Below, in pieces: positions 18,506-27,244 of a stretch of 64,000 nucleotides of DNA. Location: assembly GCF_001286805.1 (NCBI RefSeq), contig NZ_CXYV01000002.1, positions 1,240,001 through 1,304,000 of the forward strand. The letters are read 5' to 3'. Made by a program: the position numbers and the translations under genes. The notes under the pieces were generated by a model. The model did no database searches. It was not told the origin of the DNA and worked only from the letters and a program-made list of their open reading frames with translations. The stretch comes from Kallipyga gabonensis (GTDB lineage: Bacteria > Bacillota > Clostridia > Tissierellales > Peptoniphilaceae). Position 1 is the first letter of the stretch. The number at the start of each line of letters is the position of its first letter.

Positions 18506-19516
18506 TTACTTAGAAAGCTTGGTGATGTATTCCAGAGTCCGGACCAACTGGCAAGTATATCCGTATTCGTTGTCATACCAGGCAACAGTCTTAACAAGCT
18601 GGTTATCTCCGGTTTCAACAACCTTGGTTAAGGTGGCGTCAAAGATGGATCCTGCGGTGGTTCCGATCACATCGGAGGAAACAATCTCATCTTCGTTATA
18701 AGCAAAGGAGGGATTGGCCGCCTTTTTCATTGCTGCATTAACTTCTTCCTCAGTTACCTTCTTCTCAAGGACGGAATAAAGCTCAGTGATGGAGCCGGTG
18801 GCAACAGGAACGCGGAGAGCAGTTCCATCAACAATACCCTCAACTTCAGGAATAACCTTACCAACAGCCTTAGCTGCTCCGGTAGAAGTGGGAACTGTAT
18901 TTTGAGCACCAGCACGACCTCTGCGGAAGTTGTTGGCCTTGTTGGGAGAGTCCTGAATAGCCTGGTTTCCGGTATATCCGTGGATAGTCGACATCTGAGC
19001 CACTTTAATGCCGAAGTTTTCTTTCAGAACCTTGACCATTGGCGAGAGGCAGTTGGTTGTGCAGGAGGCACCGGAAACAATAATATCGTCAGCATTGATG
19101 ACATCCTCATTTACGCCATAGACAACCATCTTGACGCCTTCACCCTTCGCCGGGGCGGAAATCAAAACTTTCTTGGCACCGGCATCGATATGGGCCTGGG
19201 CCTTGTCCTTGGAAGTATAAAAACCTGTGCATTCCAAAACCACATCCACATCTAATTCCTTCCAGGGAAGTTTAGAAGCATCCGGTTCCGCAAATACTTT
19301 AATATGGTCACCGTTAACGGCAAAGCCTTCTTCCGTCTCTTCAATCTCACCATCGAAGGTTCCCTGCATGGTATCATACTTAAACAGGTAGGTTAAAAAC
19401 TTCTTGTCAACCAGGTCGTTGATTGCTACGACATCAATATCATTGAGGGTCTGAATACGACGAAGAGCCAGACGTCCGATACGTCCAAAACCATTAATTG
19501 CTACTTTTGTTGCCAT
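18506..19516 (-). CDS. gap: Glyceraldehyde-3-phosphate dehydrogenase
   Basis: 336 aa. NAD-dependent oxidation of glyceraldehyde-3-P. N-terminal NAD motif [14 protein letters not shown], the active site [13 protein letters not shown] (catalytic Cys), and [16 protein letters not shown] at the C-terminus. The ATG at 19514-19516 gives the standard N-terminus [14 protein letters not shown] and follows AGGAGG; a longer in-frame reading of 18 residues was rejected. It is a single-gene unit with its own promoter region and terminator. No CggR-type regulator is next to it. Confidence 0.97.
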   Translation of the reverse strand: MATKVAINGFGRIGRLALRRIQTLNDIDVVAINDLVDKKFLTYLFKYDTMQGTFDGEIEETEEGFAVNGDHIKVFAEPDASKLPWKELDVDVVLECTGFYTSKDKAQAHIDAGAKKVLISAPAKGEGVKMVVYGVNEDVINADDIIVSGASCTTNCLSPMVKVLKENFGIKVAQMSTIHGYTGNQAIQDSPNKANNFRRGRAGAQNTVPTSTGAAKAVGKVIPEVEGIVDGTALRVPVATGSITELYSVLEKKVTEEEVNAAMKKAANPSFAYNEDEIVSSDVIGTTAGSIFDATLTKVVETGDNQLVKTVAWYDNEYGYTCQLVRTLEYITKLSK

Positions 19517-19575
19517 GCATAACCTCCTAAGTTTTGCTTGCATTCCTAAAATTCCATTTTTTACATTCACGGTTT

Positions 19576-19604
19576 ATTATACCCAAATGGAGAAATAAAA
19601 ACGA
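19576..19604 (-). promoter_or_regulatory. Candidate promoter of gap
   Basis: On the minus strand a perfect TATAAT (19576-19581) lies 17 nt from TCGTTT (19599-19604), a poor -35 that falls inside the terminator arm of the upstream prsA-like gene. Confidence 0.45.
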
Positions 19605-19631
19605 CCAAGCAGAAAAAAGCTTGGTCGTTTT
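19591..19631 (-). terminator. Terminator of the prsA-like gene
   Basis: A perfect 13-bp stem AAAACGACCAAGC/GCTTGGTCGTTTT (19598-19610 with 19619-19631) with an 8-nt loop, followed on the minus strand by TTTTATTTCT. Confidence 0.9.
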
Positions 19632-19711
19632 TTAGATTTTTTTCGATGAATCGAATGTGGTATAGATCCGGTTTAGGGAGACTCATAGGCCTCAGCCTTG
19701 TCAATCTCCCC

Positions 19712-20701
19712 TTACTTGGATTCAGCCGATGACTCTTGACTACCGGATGTCGCACTTTCCTGTTCGGAACTTGCTTCCTTAGATTCACCGGAATCTGCCC
19801 CGGATTCTTCAGAAGCTTTACCGGACTCTTCCGCTTTCTTCTCTCCGGGGTATTCTACCTTCGCCTCGTCGACAAGTTTCTGGAGGTAGGTCTGGTAGGG
19901 TTCTTCCGTAAGAGCCGTTAGAATCTCATCCTTGACGGAATCAACGGTATTATAGTTCTTGTTGAGGCGAATAATATGATAGCCGAACTGTGTTTTAATC
20001 GGATCGGAAATCTCTCCCTCTTTCAAGGCCAAAAGAGCCTTCGCAAAGACCGGATCATACGTATTGGGGTTTTGGATGCCTAAAGCACCACCCGCTTGAG
20101 CAGATCCGTCTTTAGAAACAGCTTTTGCCACATCTTCAAAGGACTCTCCCCCATCGATCTTCTTCTTGGCTTCCTTAGCTTCTTCTTCCGTGGAAACGAG
20201 AATATGAGAAGCATCCACCTTCACCAATTTCTCTTTATTATCCTCAAAATACTTCTTGATGTCGGCTTCGGAAGGAGCATTCTTTTTCGCATACATTTCC
20301 TTATGCTTGCGAGAGATCGTCTCAAACTTCAGCATTTCTTTCATTTGATCATCGGAAATTTTCAGAACTTCTAAGGTTCTCCGATAGCCCTCGGCACCGC
20401 CATAAGCTTTAACAGCCTTATCAAAGTCTTCCTTGTAGTCCTCATCCGTCAGTTTGATCTCGTTTTTCTCCAGATCCTGACGCATAACCACTTCCTGAAC
20501 CAACTGTTTTTTAATCGTTTCAGGGAGTTGGTACTGGGCAGCAATCATCGATTTGATCACATCCAGCTGAACATCATAGCGTTCCTGAGCAACTTTTTCC
20601 CCGTTTACGGTGGCGAAGGTTCCCCCGCCGGCACCACATCCGGTTAAGAGTAAAGAGAGGGCAAGGCCTCCTGCCAGGACTTTCTTCAATTGATCTTTCA
20701 T
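19712..20701 (-). CDS. PrsA-like peptidyl-prolyl isomerase lipoprotein
   Basis: 329 aa. Lipoprotein signal peptide with lipobox LLTGC (Cys22), so it is anchored on the outer face of the membrane. A SurA-type N-terminal helical chaperone region precedes a parvulin (PpiC) domain at about 160-255 (DASHILVSTEEEAKEAKKKI, GGALG, FGYHIIRL). It helps secreted proteins fold. The C-terminal 50 residues are a Ser/Glu-rich low-complexity tail. It is 11 nt downstream of mfd and ends the glmU-prs-pth-mfd run. Whether it is essential like B. subtilis PrsA is unknown. Confidence 0.88.
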   Translation of the reverse strand: MKDQLKKVLAGGLALSLLLTGCGAGGGTFATVNGEKVAQERYDVQLDVIKSMIAAQYQLPETIKKQLVQEVVMRQDLEKNEIKLTDEDYKEDFDKAVKAYGGAEGYRRTLEVLKISDDQMKEMLKFETISRKHKEMYAKKNAPSEADIKKYFEDNKEKLVKVDASHILVSTEEEAKEAKKKIDGGESFEDVAKAVSKDGSAQAGGALGIQNPNTYDPVFAKALLALKEGEISDPIKTQFGYHIIRLNKNYNTVDSVKDEILTALTEEPYQTYLQKLVDEAKVEYPGEKKAEESGKASEESGADSGESKEASSEQESATSGSQESSAESK

Positions 20702-20712
20702 TCATTCCTCCG

Positions 20713-23700
20713 TTAGTTCTTCTTTTCCGCTTTAAGCTTTCGTACAAAGTTCACCAGGTTTGTTAACTCCCTAATCTTGTTAGGCGTTGACTTAACCTTG
20801 AACTTGGGTTGAGCTTGAAAATCAAAAGAAAGGGGGCCAGAGAAGGTCTCCGCAATCTCTTTCAATTCCTCAACACTAAACAAATCAAAACTATCATACC
20901 TCAACTCGATGAAATCATCGATTTCTTTGACCTGGCTGAAGCCCACTTGTGAAGCCCATCGCTTGATCAAAACAATATCCATCAAGTTAATGACTGACCT
21001 GGGTGGATCACCGAAACGGTCAATGAGTTCCTCAATGATTATACTATACTCTTCCTCGTTGTCTATGGAGGCAATTTGTCGATACATCATTATCTTCTCT
21101 GACGATTGGCCGATATAAGAATCCGGAATATAGGCAGAAGCTTTGATATCCACATTGATCTCCCTGATTCTCTCTTCTGCCTCCTCCCCTTTTACCCGGG
21201 AAACCGCCTCCTCCAGCATCTTTACATAGAGATCATAGCCGATGGATTCGATGTGACCGGATTGGGACTCCCCTAAAATATTTCCGGCTCCACGAAGCTC
21301 CAAATCACGCATGGCAATTTTATAGCCGGATCCGAACTCGGTAAAGTCACGTATCGCCTTAAGACGCTTTTCACTATCTTCCGAAAGAACTTTATCCCTC
21401 TGGTAAGTAAAATAAGCATAGGATCTCCGGTCTGCCCGGCCAATCCTCCCTTTTAGCTGGTAAAGCTGGGAGAGGCCCATCCGGTCTGCTCTCAATACAA
21501 CCAGGGTGTTAACATTGGGAATGTCCATTCCTGTCTCCACAATGGCGGTAGCGAGAAGGATATCCACGTCCCCTGAAACAAAAGATTCCATAACCCCTTC
21601 CAGCTGGTTGGTGGTCATCTGACCATGGGCAATGGCTAAATTGGCTTCAGAAACCAGACTTTGGATATGGCCGGCTACTTTATTGATGTCATAGACCCGG
21701 TTATGGATAATATACACCTGACCGTCTCGGTCAAGTTCCCGCTCGATGGCATCCTGGACAACACCGGGATCATATTCCATGACGTAGGTGGTCGTAGGGT
21801 AACGTTCTTCGGGAGGCTCCTCCAATAATGACATATCTCTTATCCCGGTGAGAGAAAGCTGGAGGGTTCTGGGAATCGGTGTGGCGGACAGGGTAAGAAC
21901 ATCCACATTCTTCCACCTCTTTTTGATCTTTTCCTTATCCTTAACTCCAAACCGCTGCTCTTCGTCCACAATCAGGAGGCCAAGGTCATGAAAATGAATG
22001 TCTTTTGAGAGGAGGCGGTGGGTCCCCACCACAATATCCACGCTTCCTTTTTCAATCTGTTGAATCACTTCCTTCTGCTTTTTTGTGGTCTTAAATCGGG
22101 ATAGATACTCCACCCTGGCCGGAAAGTTACGGAAACGGTCCTTAATCGTCTGATAGTGTTGCTGAGTCAGAATCGTCGTTGGACAGAGGAAGGCTACCTG
22201 TTTGCCATCCATGATCGCCTTAAATGCAGCACGAAGAGCAACTTCAGTCTTTCCGTAGCCCACATCTCCACAAAGGAGGCGGTCCATGGGCTTGACGGAT
22301 TCCATATCCTCTTTAATTTCAGCCGTTGCCCTGATCTGTGAGGGAGTTTCTTCATAAGGAAAATCCTCCTCAAATTTTACCTGCCAGGGACTATCCGAAG
22401 CGAAAGCATATCCTTCTGCCTTGGCTCGTTCGGCATATAGAGCAACCAAATCTTCTGCAATAGCGTCTAAAGCCTTTTTTACTTTGGCCTTAGATTTTTT
22501 CCATTCGGCGGTTCCCAAGCTGTTTAATTTGGGTGCTTTGGATTCCTTGGAAATATATTTGGACACCATCCCCATCTCATCGGTTGGTACATAGAGAATA
22601 TCCGAGGCACGGTAAGATATTTTGAGGAAATCCTTGGTAATTCCCCCAATGGACATGGTTTCCGTCCCCTTGAATTGACCAACTCCATAAAGCTCATGGA
22701 CCACAAAATCACCCAAATCAAGGTCTTGATAATTGAGAAAATTACTTGTTTTTTTCTTGGAACGGGTTTTTTTCCGCCTTTTTGCCCCGGCAAGCTCGGT
22801 CATGGTAAGGATGGCTAACTTGGAATCGGGGTATCGGAAGCCCTGAGGATAGGATCGGTTAACGATAAGAAGCGAACCGATCGGAATTTCCGCCTCTATC
22901 TTCTGACCGATCCCTGAATCAGAAAGAAGAATGAGGTGATTGTCAAGACCGGATTCGCAGAATTGGTCAGCAATCCCCTGAGCAGAGGAGCCGGCTAAAA
23001 AAAGAATACGATAACCTTGTCCCAGCCTCCTCCTGACGGTAGCGACCAGGTCATCCCAGCGATTTTTGAAGGACTCAACTCCCATAGACCGAATCTGAAT
23101 AAGCTGGTCTTCCTGAAAGTGAGACGATTGTTTGAGAATCTGAGAAAGGTTAACTTGTACCCGGTCCTGAAAACCGGCTAAAACCTCCTCCTTTTCTTTC
23201 AAAAAATGCAGATGAGAAGGAAGAATATCTCCCCGGGCCATCTGGTGGGTCAGGTCCTCCGCTTCGAGTCGGATCCGGTATTCCTCTTTTTCCAACATAC
23301 GGTCAAGATCCTCAAAAACCACCATGCTATCATCAGGAAGATAGGCTGAAAGAGAGGCAAGCGTCTCAGGGGGCAAAAATGGTAGAAGAAAGTCTGTGGG
23401 AGCAGTCTTTCCTCCTTCTTCATAGTCCTCCACCACCTGGTTGAGAACCTCACGAAGGTGACCCTCCTCCAGTTCCTGATTCTTCTTCATCATGGAGACG
23501 GATTCTTTCTTCAAATTCTTAATGGCCTCCTGTATTTCCCCGGAGGTCAGGAGGACCTCCTCTGCCGGCCCGACTTCAATTTTATTCAAATGGTCGGTGG
23601 ATCGTTGATCCTCGACAGAGAAGGTCCGTATGGAGTCAATTTCAATGTCAAAAAACTCCATCCGGTAGGCTTTTTTCTCCGAGGGAGGAAAAAGGTCGAC

Positions 23701-24237
23701 GATTCCTCCCCTAAGAGCAAATTGTCCTCGGTGTTCGACCGTCATCACCCTTTCATAGCCCATGGCCACCAGCTTTTCAATCAGATCCTCGATCGGGTAC
23801 TCCTGGCCGACTTCCAGAGTTAAACGGTGAGCGAATCGATTTTCCGGAGGGCTAATGGGCCGGGCAAGAGCCTGAAGAGTAGTGGTAACAATGAGAGAGC
23901 CTCCGGAGAGCAATCTTTCCATCACTTCCATACGCTTTTGTCGATTGGAGGAGATGACGGAATCCGCACGAAAAAAATTAATCTCTTCATTGGGAAAGTA
24001 ATAGGCTCTGCCTTCCGTAATCGACTCCAGGCCTTCAGTAATTTCAATCGCCCTTTTCTCGGTTGAGGCCACAAGAAAAACAGGTCTATTCATCGTCTCC
24101 GCTAGGAAGGCTAGGAAATGACCTGTTGATTCCGGAAGAAGGCCATGGAGGTAAATCCTCTTCGCTCCTCCCTCTACTGCCTGGAGGAAGCGATTAACAT
24201 AGCGGTCCGATTTAAGAAGGTTTGTAATAACATTCAT
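20713..24237 (-). CDS. mfd: Transcription-repair coupling factor
   Basis: 1174 aa, standard length. It removes stalled RNA polymerase at DNA lesions and recruits UvrA. UvrB-like N-terminal region (YFPNEEINFFRADS, ALRGGIVDLFPP), an RNA polymerase-interacting CarD-like domain (about 500-570, FVVHELYGVGQFKGTETM), then RecG-like helicase motifs: Walker A GDVGYGKTEVALRAAF, DEEQRFGV, TLSATPIPRTL, and Q-rich motif VI region QLKGRIGRADRRSYAYF. A C-terminal TRCF domain follows. Its ATG overlaps the pth stop by 4 nt (ATGA), so it is translationally coupled. Confidence 0.97.
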   Translation of the reverse strand: MNVITNLLKSDRYVNRFLQAVEGGAKRIYLHGLLPESTGHFLAFLAETMNRPVFLVASTEKRAIEITEGLESITEGRAYYFPNEEINFFRADSVISSNRQKRMEVMERLLSGGSLIVTTTLQALARPISPPENRFAHRLTLEVGQEYPIEDLIEKLVAMGYERVMTVEHRGQFALRGGIVDLFPPSEKKAYRMEFFDIEIDSIRTFSVEDQRSTDHLNKIEVGPAEEVLLTSGEIQEAIKNLKKESVSMMKKNQELEEGHLREVLNQVVEDYEEGGKTAPTDFLLPFLPPETLASLSAYLPDDSMVVFEDLDRMLEKEEYRIRLEAEDLTHQMARGDILPSHLHFLKEKEEVLAGFQDRVQVNLSQILKQSSHFQEDQLIQIRSMGVESFKNRWDDLVATVRRRLGQGYRILFLAGSSAQGIADQFCESGLDNHLILLSDSGIGQKIEAEIPIGSLLIVNRSYPQGFRYPDSKLAILTMTELAGAKRRKKTRSKKKTSNFLNYQDLDLGDFVVHELYGVGQFKGTETMSIGGITKDFLKISYRASDILYVPTDEMGMVSKYISKESKAPKLNSLGTAEWKKSKAKVKKALDAIAEDLVALYAERAKAEGYAFASDSPWQVKFEEDFPYEETPSQIRATAEIKEDMESVKPMDRLLCGDVGYGKTEVALRAAFKAIMDGKQVAFLCPTTILTQQHYQTIKDRFRNFPARVEYLSRFKTTKKQKEVIQQIEKGSVDIVVGTHRLLSKDIHFHDLGLLIVDEEQRFGVKDKEKIKKRWKNVDVLTLSATPIPRTLQLSLTGIRDMSLLEEPPEERYPTTTYVMEYDPGVVQDAIERELDRDGQVYIIHNRVYDINKVAGHIQSLVSEANLAIAHGQMTTNQLEGVMESFVSGDVDILLATAIVETGMDIPNVNTLVVLRADRMGLSQLYQLKGRIGRADRRSYAYFTYQRDKVLSEDSEKRLKAIRDFTEFGSGYKIAMRDLELRGAGNILGESQSGHIESIGYDLYVKMLEEAVSRVKGEEAEERIREINVDIKASAYIPDSYIGQSSEKIMMYRQIASIDNEEEYSIIIEELIDRFGDPPRSVINLMDIVLIKRWASQVGFSQVKEIDDFIELRYDSFDLFSVEELKEIAETFSGPLSFDFQAQPKFKVKSTPNKIRELTNLVNFVRKLKAEKKN

Positions 24238-24935
24238 TCTCTAGTTTTTTTCTCTCCACAACGTCCGGCCTTTTTTATAAAAGCCGCTTGGTTTAACCGT
24301 GCTTGATCTTCCAGGGTGATCTCCTTTTTCTCCTCGTTTGACGGTTTAGGGAGTTTATCAGAAATCCAACCGTTAAAATGGTTCATAGCGGCTTCTACAC
24401 CCTGATCCAGAATAAGCTCAATCGCCTGGCAAGCTTTATCCACTTCATCATCAATCACCTTCTCTTCATCAGAAGTGAAGGTGGATAAAACAAAGTCCGC
24501 CAAATCCTGGCTGGCCAACCTCCTGCCTACGGCAAGGCGTATTCTGGGAAAGTCTGTTCTTGAAAGCGAGGAGACAATGGACTTCATCCCATTGTGCGAT
24601 CCGGCACTTCCCTGCCCCTTTATTCGAATGGTTCCGAGCTCGATGTCAATATCATCGTAAACAAGGATAAGGTGTCCGGGTTCAAGCTTGTAAAAGTTTT
24701 CAATGGCCTGGACAGCTTGACCGGATTCGTTCATATAGGTTTGTGGCTTGACCAGGAGGATCTTCTGACCCTCCCGGCGACCCTGTCCAACCAGGGCCTT
24801 CCACTTGACCTGGTTAACATTCACCGACCACTTCTGGGCTAAGCGATCAATTACCCGGAAGCCCATGTTATGACGGGTATGGGCATAACGGTCTCCGGGA
24901 TTGCCCAGGCCAACAACGACATAAAGATCACTCAT
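24234..24935 (-). CDS. pth: Peptidyl-tRNA hydrolase with a C-terminal extension
   Basis: 233 aa. It recycles tRNA from peptidyl-tRNA. Family motifs VVGLGNPGDRYAHTRHNMGF (catalytic His), KPQTYMNESGQAV, LVYDDIDIELG and GSAGSHNGMKSI. The core ends near residue 190; a charged Lys/Glu-rich tail of about 40 residues follows and is longer than in most Pth proteins. Its ATG shares one base with the prs stop, and its stop overlaps mfd. The order prs-pth-mfd is conserved in Firmicutes. Confidence 0.95.
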   Translation of the reverse strand: MSDLYVVVGLGNPGDRYAHTRHNMGFRVIDRLAQKWSVNVNQVKWKALVGQGRREGQKILLVKPQTYMNESGQAVQAIENFYKLEPGHLILVYDDIDIELGTIRIKGQGSAGSHNGMKSIVSSLSRTDFPRIRLAVGRRLASQDLADFVLSTFTSDEEKVIDDEVDKACQAIELILDQGVEAAMNHFNGWISDKLPKPSNEEKKEITLEDQARLNQAAFIKKAGRCGEKKTRE

Positions 24936-25885
24936 TAGAAAAGCTCACTTACCGATTCATAGTTATAGATACGCCGGATGGCTTCCGCCAGCTGGGGTCC
25001 GATAGAAACCACTTCCATCTTTGAACTATCCTTGCTTTCCGGCAGATGGACAGAGTTGGTTACCACACACTTCTTAACGGCCGAGCCTTCAATTCGTTCC
25101 ACAGCCGGTCCGGAGAGGAGGGCATGAGATGCGGTAATATAAACATCCTTAGCTCCCGCTTTTTCAGCGAGGAAATTGGCGGCATTGGTGATGGTACCGG
25201 CAGTGTCGATAATATCATCGATGATGATGCAATTCTTTCCCTGCACATCACCGATAATATTTTCAACAACGGATTCGTTAGGCCGGGGACGTGTTTTCTC
25301 AATGATGGCAATAGGAAGATCAAGATCATGAGAAAATTTCCGGGCACGGGTAACTCCACCAAGATCAGGAGAGACAACCACCCACTGATCGGGAGCTTCT
25401 TCAACGAGAGGTTTGAAATAACGGGCCAGGAGGTGGCCGGCGGCCAAGTGGTCCACAGGAATATTGAAATAACCTTGAATCTGTCCGGCATGAAGGTCGA
25501 CTGTGATTACACGGTCAACACCTGCGGTTTCCAGAAGATCAGCGACCAATTTTGCCGTAATCGGTTCTCTGCCTGCCGTCTTTCTGTCCTGACGAGCATA
25601 ACCATAATAAGGAATAACAACGTTAACCCGATTAGCGGATGCTCTCTTCAGGGCATCACAGATGATGAGGACTTCCATCAAATGTTCGTTGACGGGATAA
25701 GATGTGGGCTGAACCAAAAAAATGTCATATCCACGTACCGTTTCATTGATCTTGACTTGAATTTCTCCATCCGCAAAATGGCTGAGTTCCATATCGCCTA
25801 AAGGTTTTTTCAATATGGAACAAATTTCTTCCGTCAACTTTGGGTTCGAAGATCCTGAAAAGATCTTCATTCCACGTGCATCCAT
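24935..25885 (-). CDS. prs: Ribose-phosphate pyrophosphokinase
   Basis: 316 aa. It makes PRPP for nucleotide, His and Trp synthesis. Motifs: FADGEIQVKI, DIFLVQPTSYPVNEHLMEVLI, the metal/ATP region VIPYYGYARQDRK, VDLHAGQIQGYF, VVSPDLGGVTRARKF, and the PRPP loop IIIDDIIDTAGTI. The ATG at 25883-25885 follows AGGAGGAAGC; a longer in-frame reading was rejected. A TATAAT lies about 40 nt upstream (25923-25928), so it may have its own promoter separate from the GlmU-like gene. Confidence 0.96.
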   Translation of the reverse strand: MDARGMKIFSGSSNPKLTEEICSILKKPLGDMELSHFADGEIQVKINETVRGYDIFLVQPTSYPVNEHLMEVLIICDALKRASANRVNVVIPYYGYARQDRKTAGREPITAKLVADLLETAGVDRVITVDLHAGQIQGYFNIPVDHLAAGHLLARYFKPLVEEAPDQWVVVSPDLGGVTRARKFSHDLDLPIAIIEKTRPRPNESVVENIIGDVQGKNCIIIDDIIDTAGTITNAANFLAEKAGAKDVYITASHALLSGPAVERIEGSAVKKCVVTNSVHLPESKDSSKMEVVSIGPQLAEAIRRIYNYESVSELF

Positions 25886-25922
25886 GCTTCCTCCTAACGT
25901 TATAAGCGACAAATCCTTATCT

Positions 25923-25928
25923 ATTATA
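25923..25928 (-). promoter_or_regulatory. Candidate -10 of prs
   Basis: A perfect TATAAT on the minus strand in the gap between the GlmU-like gene and prs; no -35 visible. Confidence 0.35.
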
Positions 25929-25992
25929 TACCAAGGGCGGAGGAAGGAGACCTTTTTCCCTACCTCTCCCTAATTTAAGAATGATGACGTCT

Positions 25993-27111
25993 TTACAGGG
26001 TTCCTTTTTCCTTCCTCTTTGCCACATAACCCGGAATTATCTTTGTCTCTGCCCGCTCAACAGCCAGACTCCCCTCCTCTACCCGGGTGGTAATCGTTGA
26101 ACCGGCAGCAATAAAGCCTTCATTTTCTACCACTACCGGAGCCACCAGGTTGGCATTGGACCCGATAAAGGCCCCATCGCCTACTTTTGCCTGATGTTTA
26201 TTCTTTCCATCATAATTACAGAAGATAACCCCACAAGAAATGTTAACATCATTCCCAACCTCGGCATCCCCGATATAGGCAAGATGACCGGCCTTGGTTC
26301 CCTGGCCCAGGCTTGCCTTCTTTACTTCAACAAAGTTTCCGATATGGACCCCTTTGCCCAGGTGGGCATGGGGACGAAGGTGGGAAAAGGGGCCAATATT
26401 GGATCCGTCTTCCATAGTGGAGGATTCAATGATTGAAGAACGAATGACGACATTATCGCCTATGGTCGATTGATCGATATTGCTGCCATCGGTGATCCGG
26501 CAATTTTCTCCAATCACCGTTTTTCCGGTAATTTGAACGCAGCCCTGGATCCAGGTCCCTTTTCCAATTTGAACATCGGGATCGATAATCGTATCAAAGG
26601 GCCGGTCAATCCGAACACCGGCTTTCATCAGTCGCTTGTTATATTCACCATGGATAGCATGACCGGCCATGGCCAAAGTGGAAAAGTCACAAATATGAGG
26701 AAGGTTAAAATCTAAGCTTCTACACTCCTTCAGTTGACTATCAAAAAGAGGAATAAGGTCTTCAAAAACAAGATCCTTTTCCCGGATTTGATGAAGAAGG
26801 TCCGGATTATCCTCCTCTTTCACCCAGAGGTAAGCAACAATCTCCAGACCCTCATCGCGGATGGCCGTATACGCCATCTCAAAAAAATCATGAATGGTTC
26901 CTGCCAAGGGGAGGGGAAAACCTGCAGAAATAAAAAAAACTTCCTCTTCCTCACCCCTTAGCTGAGAAAGTGGGACAGTCTCCAATCCGAAATCACGACA
27001 AGCATTCTCCACTAATTCTCCCATCGGATGGTTCATAAGGGTAAGGAGATCCTCCTTGCCTTCCTCCTTCAGGGCTTTGGTAAATTCATTATCCAAGACA
27101 ACAGCTCTCAT
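25993..27111 (-). CDS. GlmU-like protein: intact acetyltransferase half, degenerate uridyltransferase half
   Basis: 372 aa versus about 450-460 for GlmU. Residues about 155-372 are a clear GlmU left-handed beta-helix: DPDVQIGKGTWI, NIGPFSHLRPHAHLGKGVHIGNF, KAGHLAYIGDAEVG with the catalytic His276, CNYDGKNKH and FIGSNANLVAPV. Residues 1-150 align by eye with the start of a nucleotidyltransferase domain (MRAVVL..., MNHPMGELVENACRDFGLETV, FFISAGFPLPL). However, the LAAGxGTRM loop is replaced by LDNEFTKAL, and roughly 80 residues of the UTP-binding core are missing. So acetyl transfer to glucosamine-1-P is plausible, but uridylyl transfer is not. There is no room upstream for a lost part: divergent murC begins after 133 nt. 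Position before prs-pth-mfd matches glmU in Bacillus. Confidence 0.85.
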   Translation of the reverse strand: MRAVVLDNEFTKALKEEGKEDLLTLMNHPMGELVENACRDFGLETVPLSQLRGEEEEVFFISAGFPLPLAGTIHDFFEMAYTAIRDEGLEIVAYLWVKEEDNPDLLHQIREKDLVFEDLIPLFDSQLKECRSLDFNLPHICDFSTLAMAGHAIHGEYNKRLMKAGVRIDRPFDTIIDPDVQIGKGTWIQGCVQITGKTVIGENCRITDGSNIDQSTIGDNVVIRSSIIESSTMEDGSNIGPFSHLRPHAHLGKGVHIGNFVEVKKASLGQGTKAGHLAYIGDAEVGNDVNISCGVIFCNYDGKNKHQAKVGDGAFIGSNANLVAPVVVENEGFIAAGSTITTRVEEGSLAVERAETKIIPGYVAKRKEKGTL

Positions 27112-27208
27112 TGCAGACCTCCCGGTTCAATTGAATGACTTTTTTCGTTTTCATTATACACAATCCTTCCCCCAAATGAAGCGGTTCATGCCATAGCTTC
27201 CCATTTTG

Positions 27209-27217
27209 TGTTATTAT
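27209..27217 (+). promoter_or_regulatory. Candidate extended -10 of murC
   Basis: TGTTATTAT, a TGn-extended -10 about 28 nt upstream of the murC ATG; no clear -35. Confidence 0.4.
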
Positions 27218-27244
27218 GAGTTGATTTCATGAAGAGGAGGAAGC

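Noticed and set aside
25046-25801. 251-codon open frame on the plus strand
   Set aside because: Antisense to prs, whose motifs are all intact; no ribosome site and no recognisable protein.
25993-27244. A frameshift or lost upstream part explaining the short GlmU N-terminus
   Set aside because: The frame is open through the whole domain, no nucleotidyltransferase remnants appear in other frames, and divergent murC begins after 133 nt, leaving no room.
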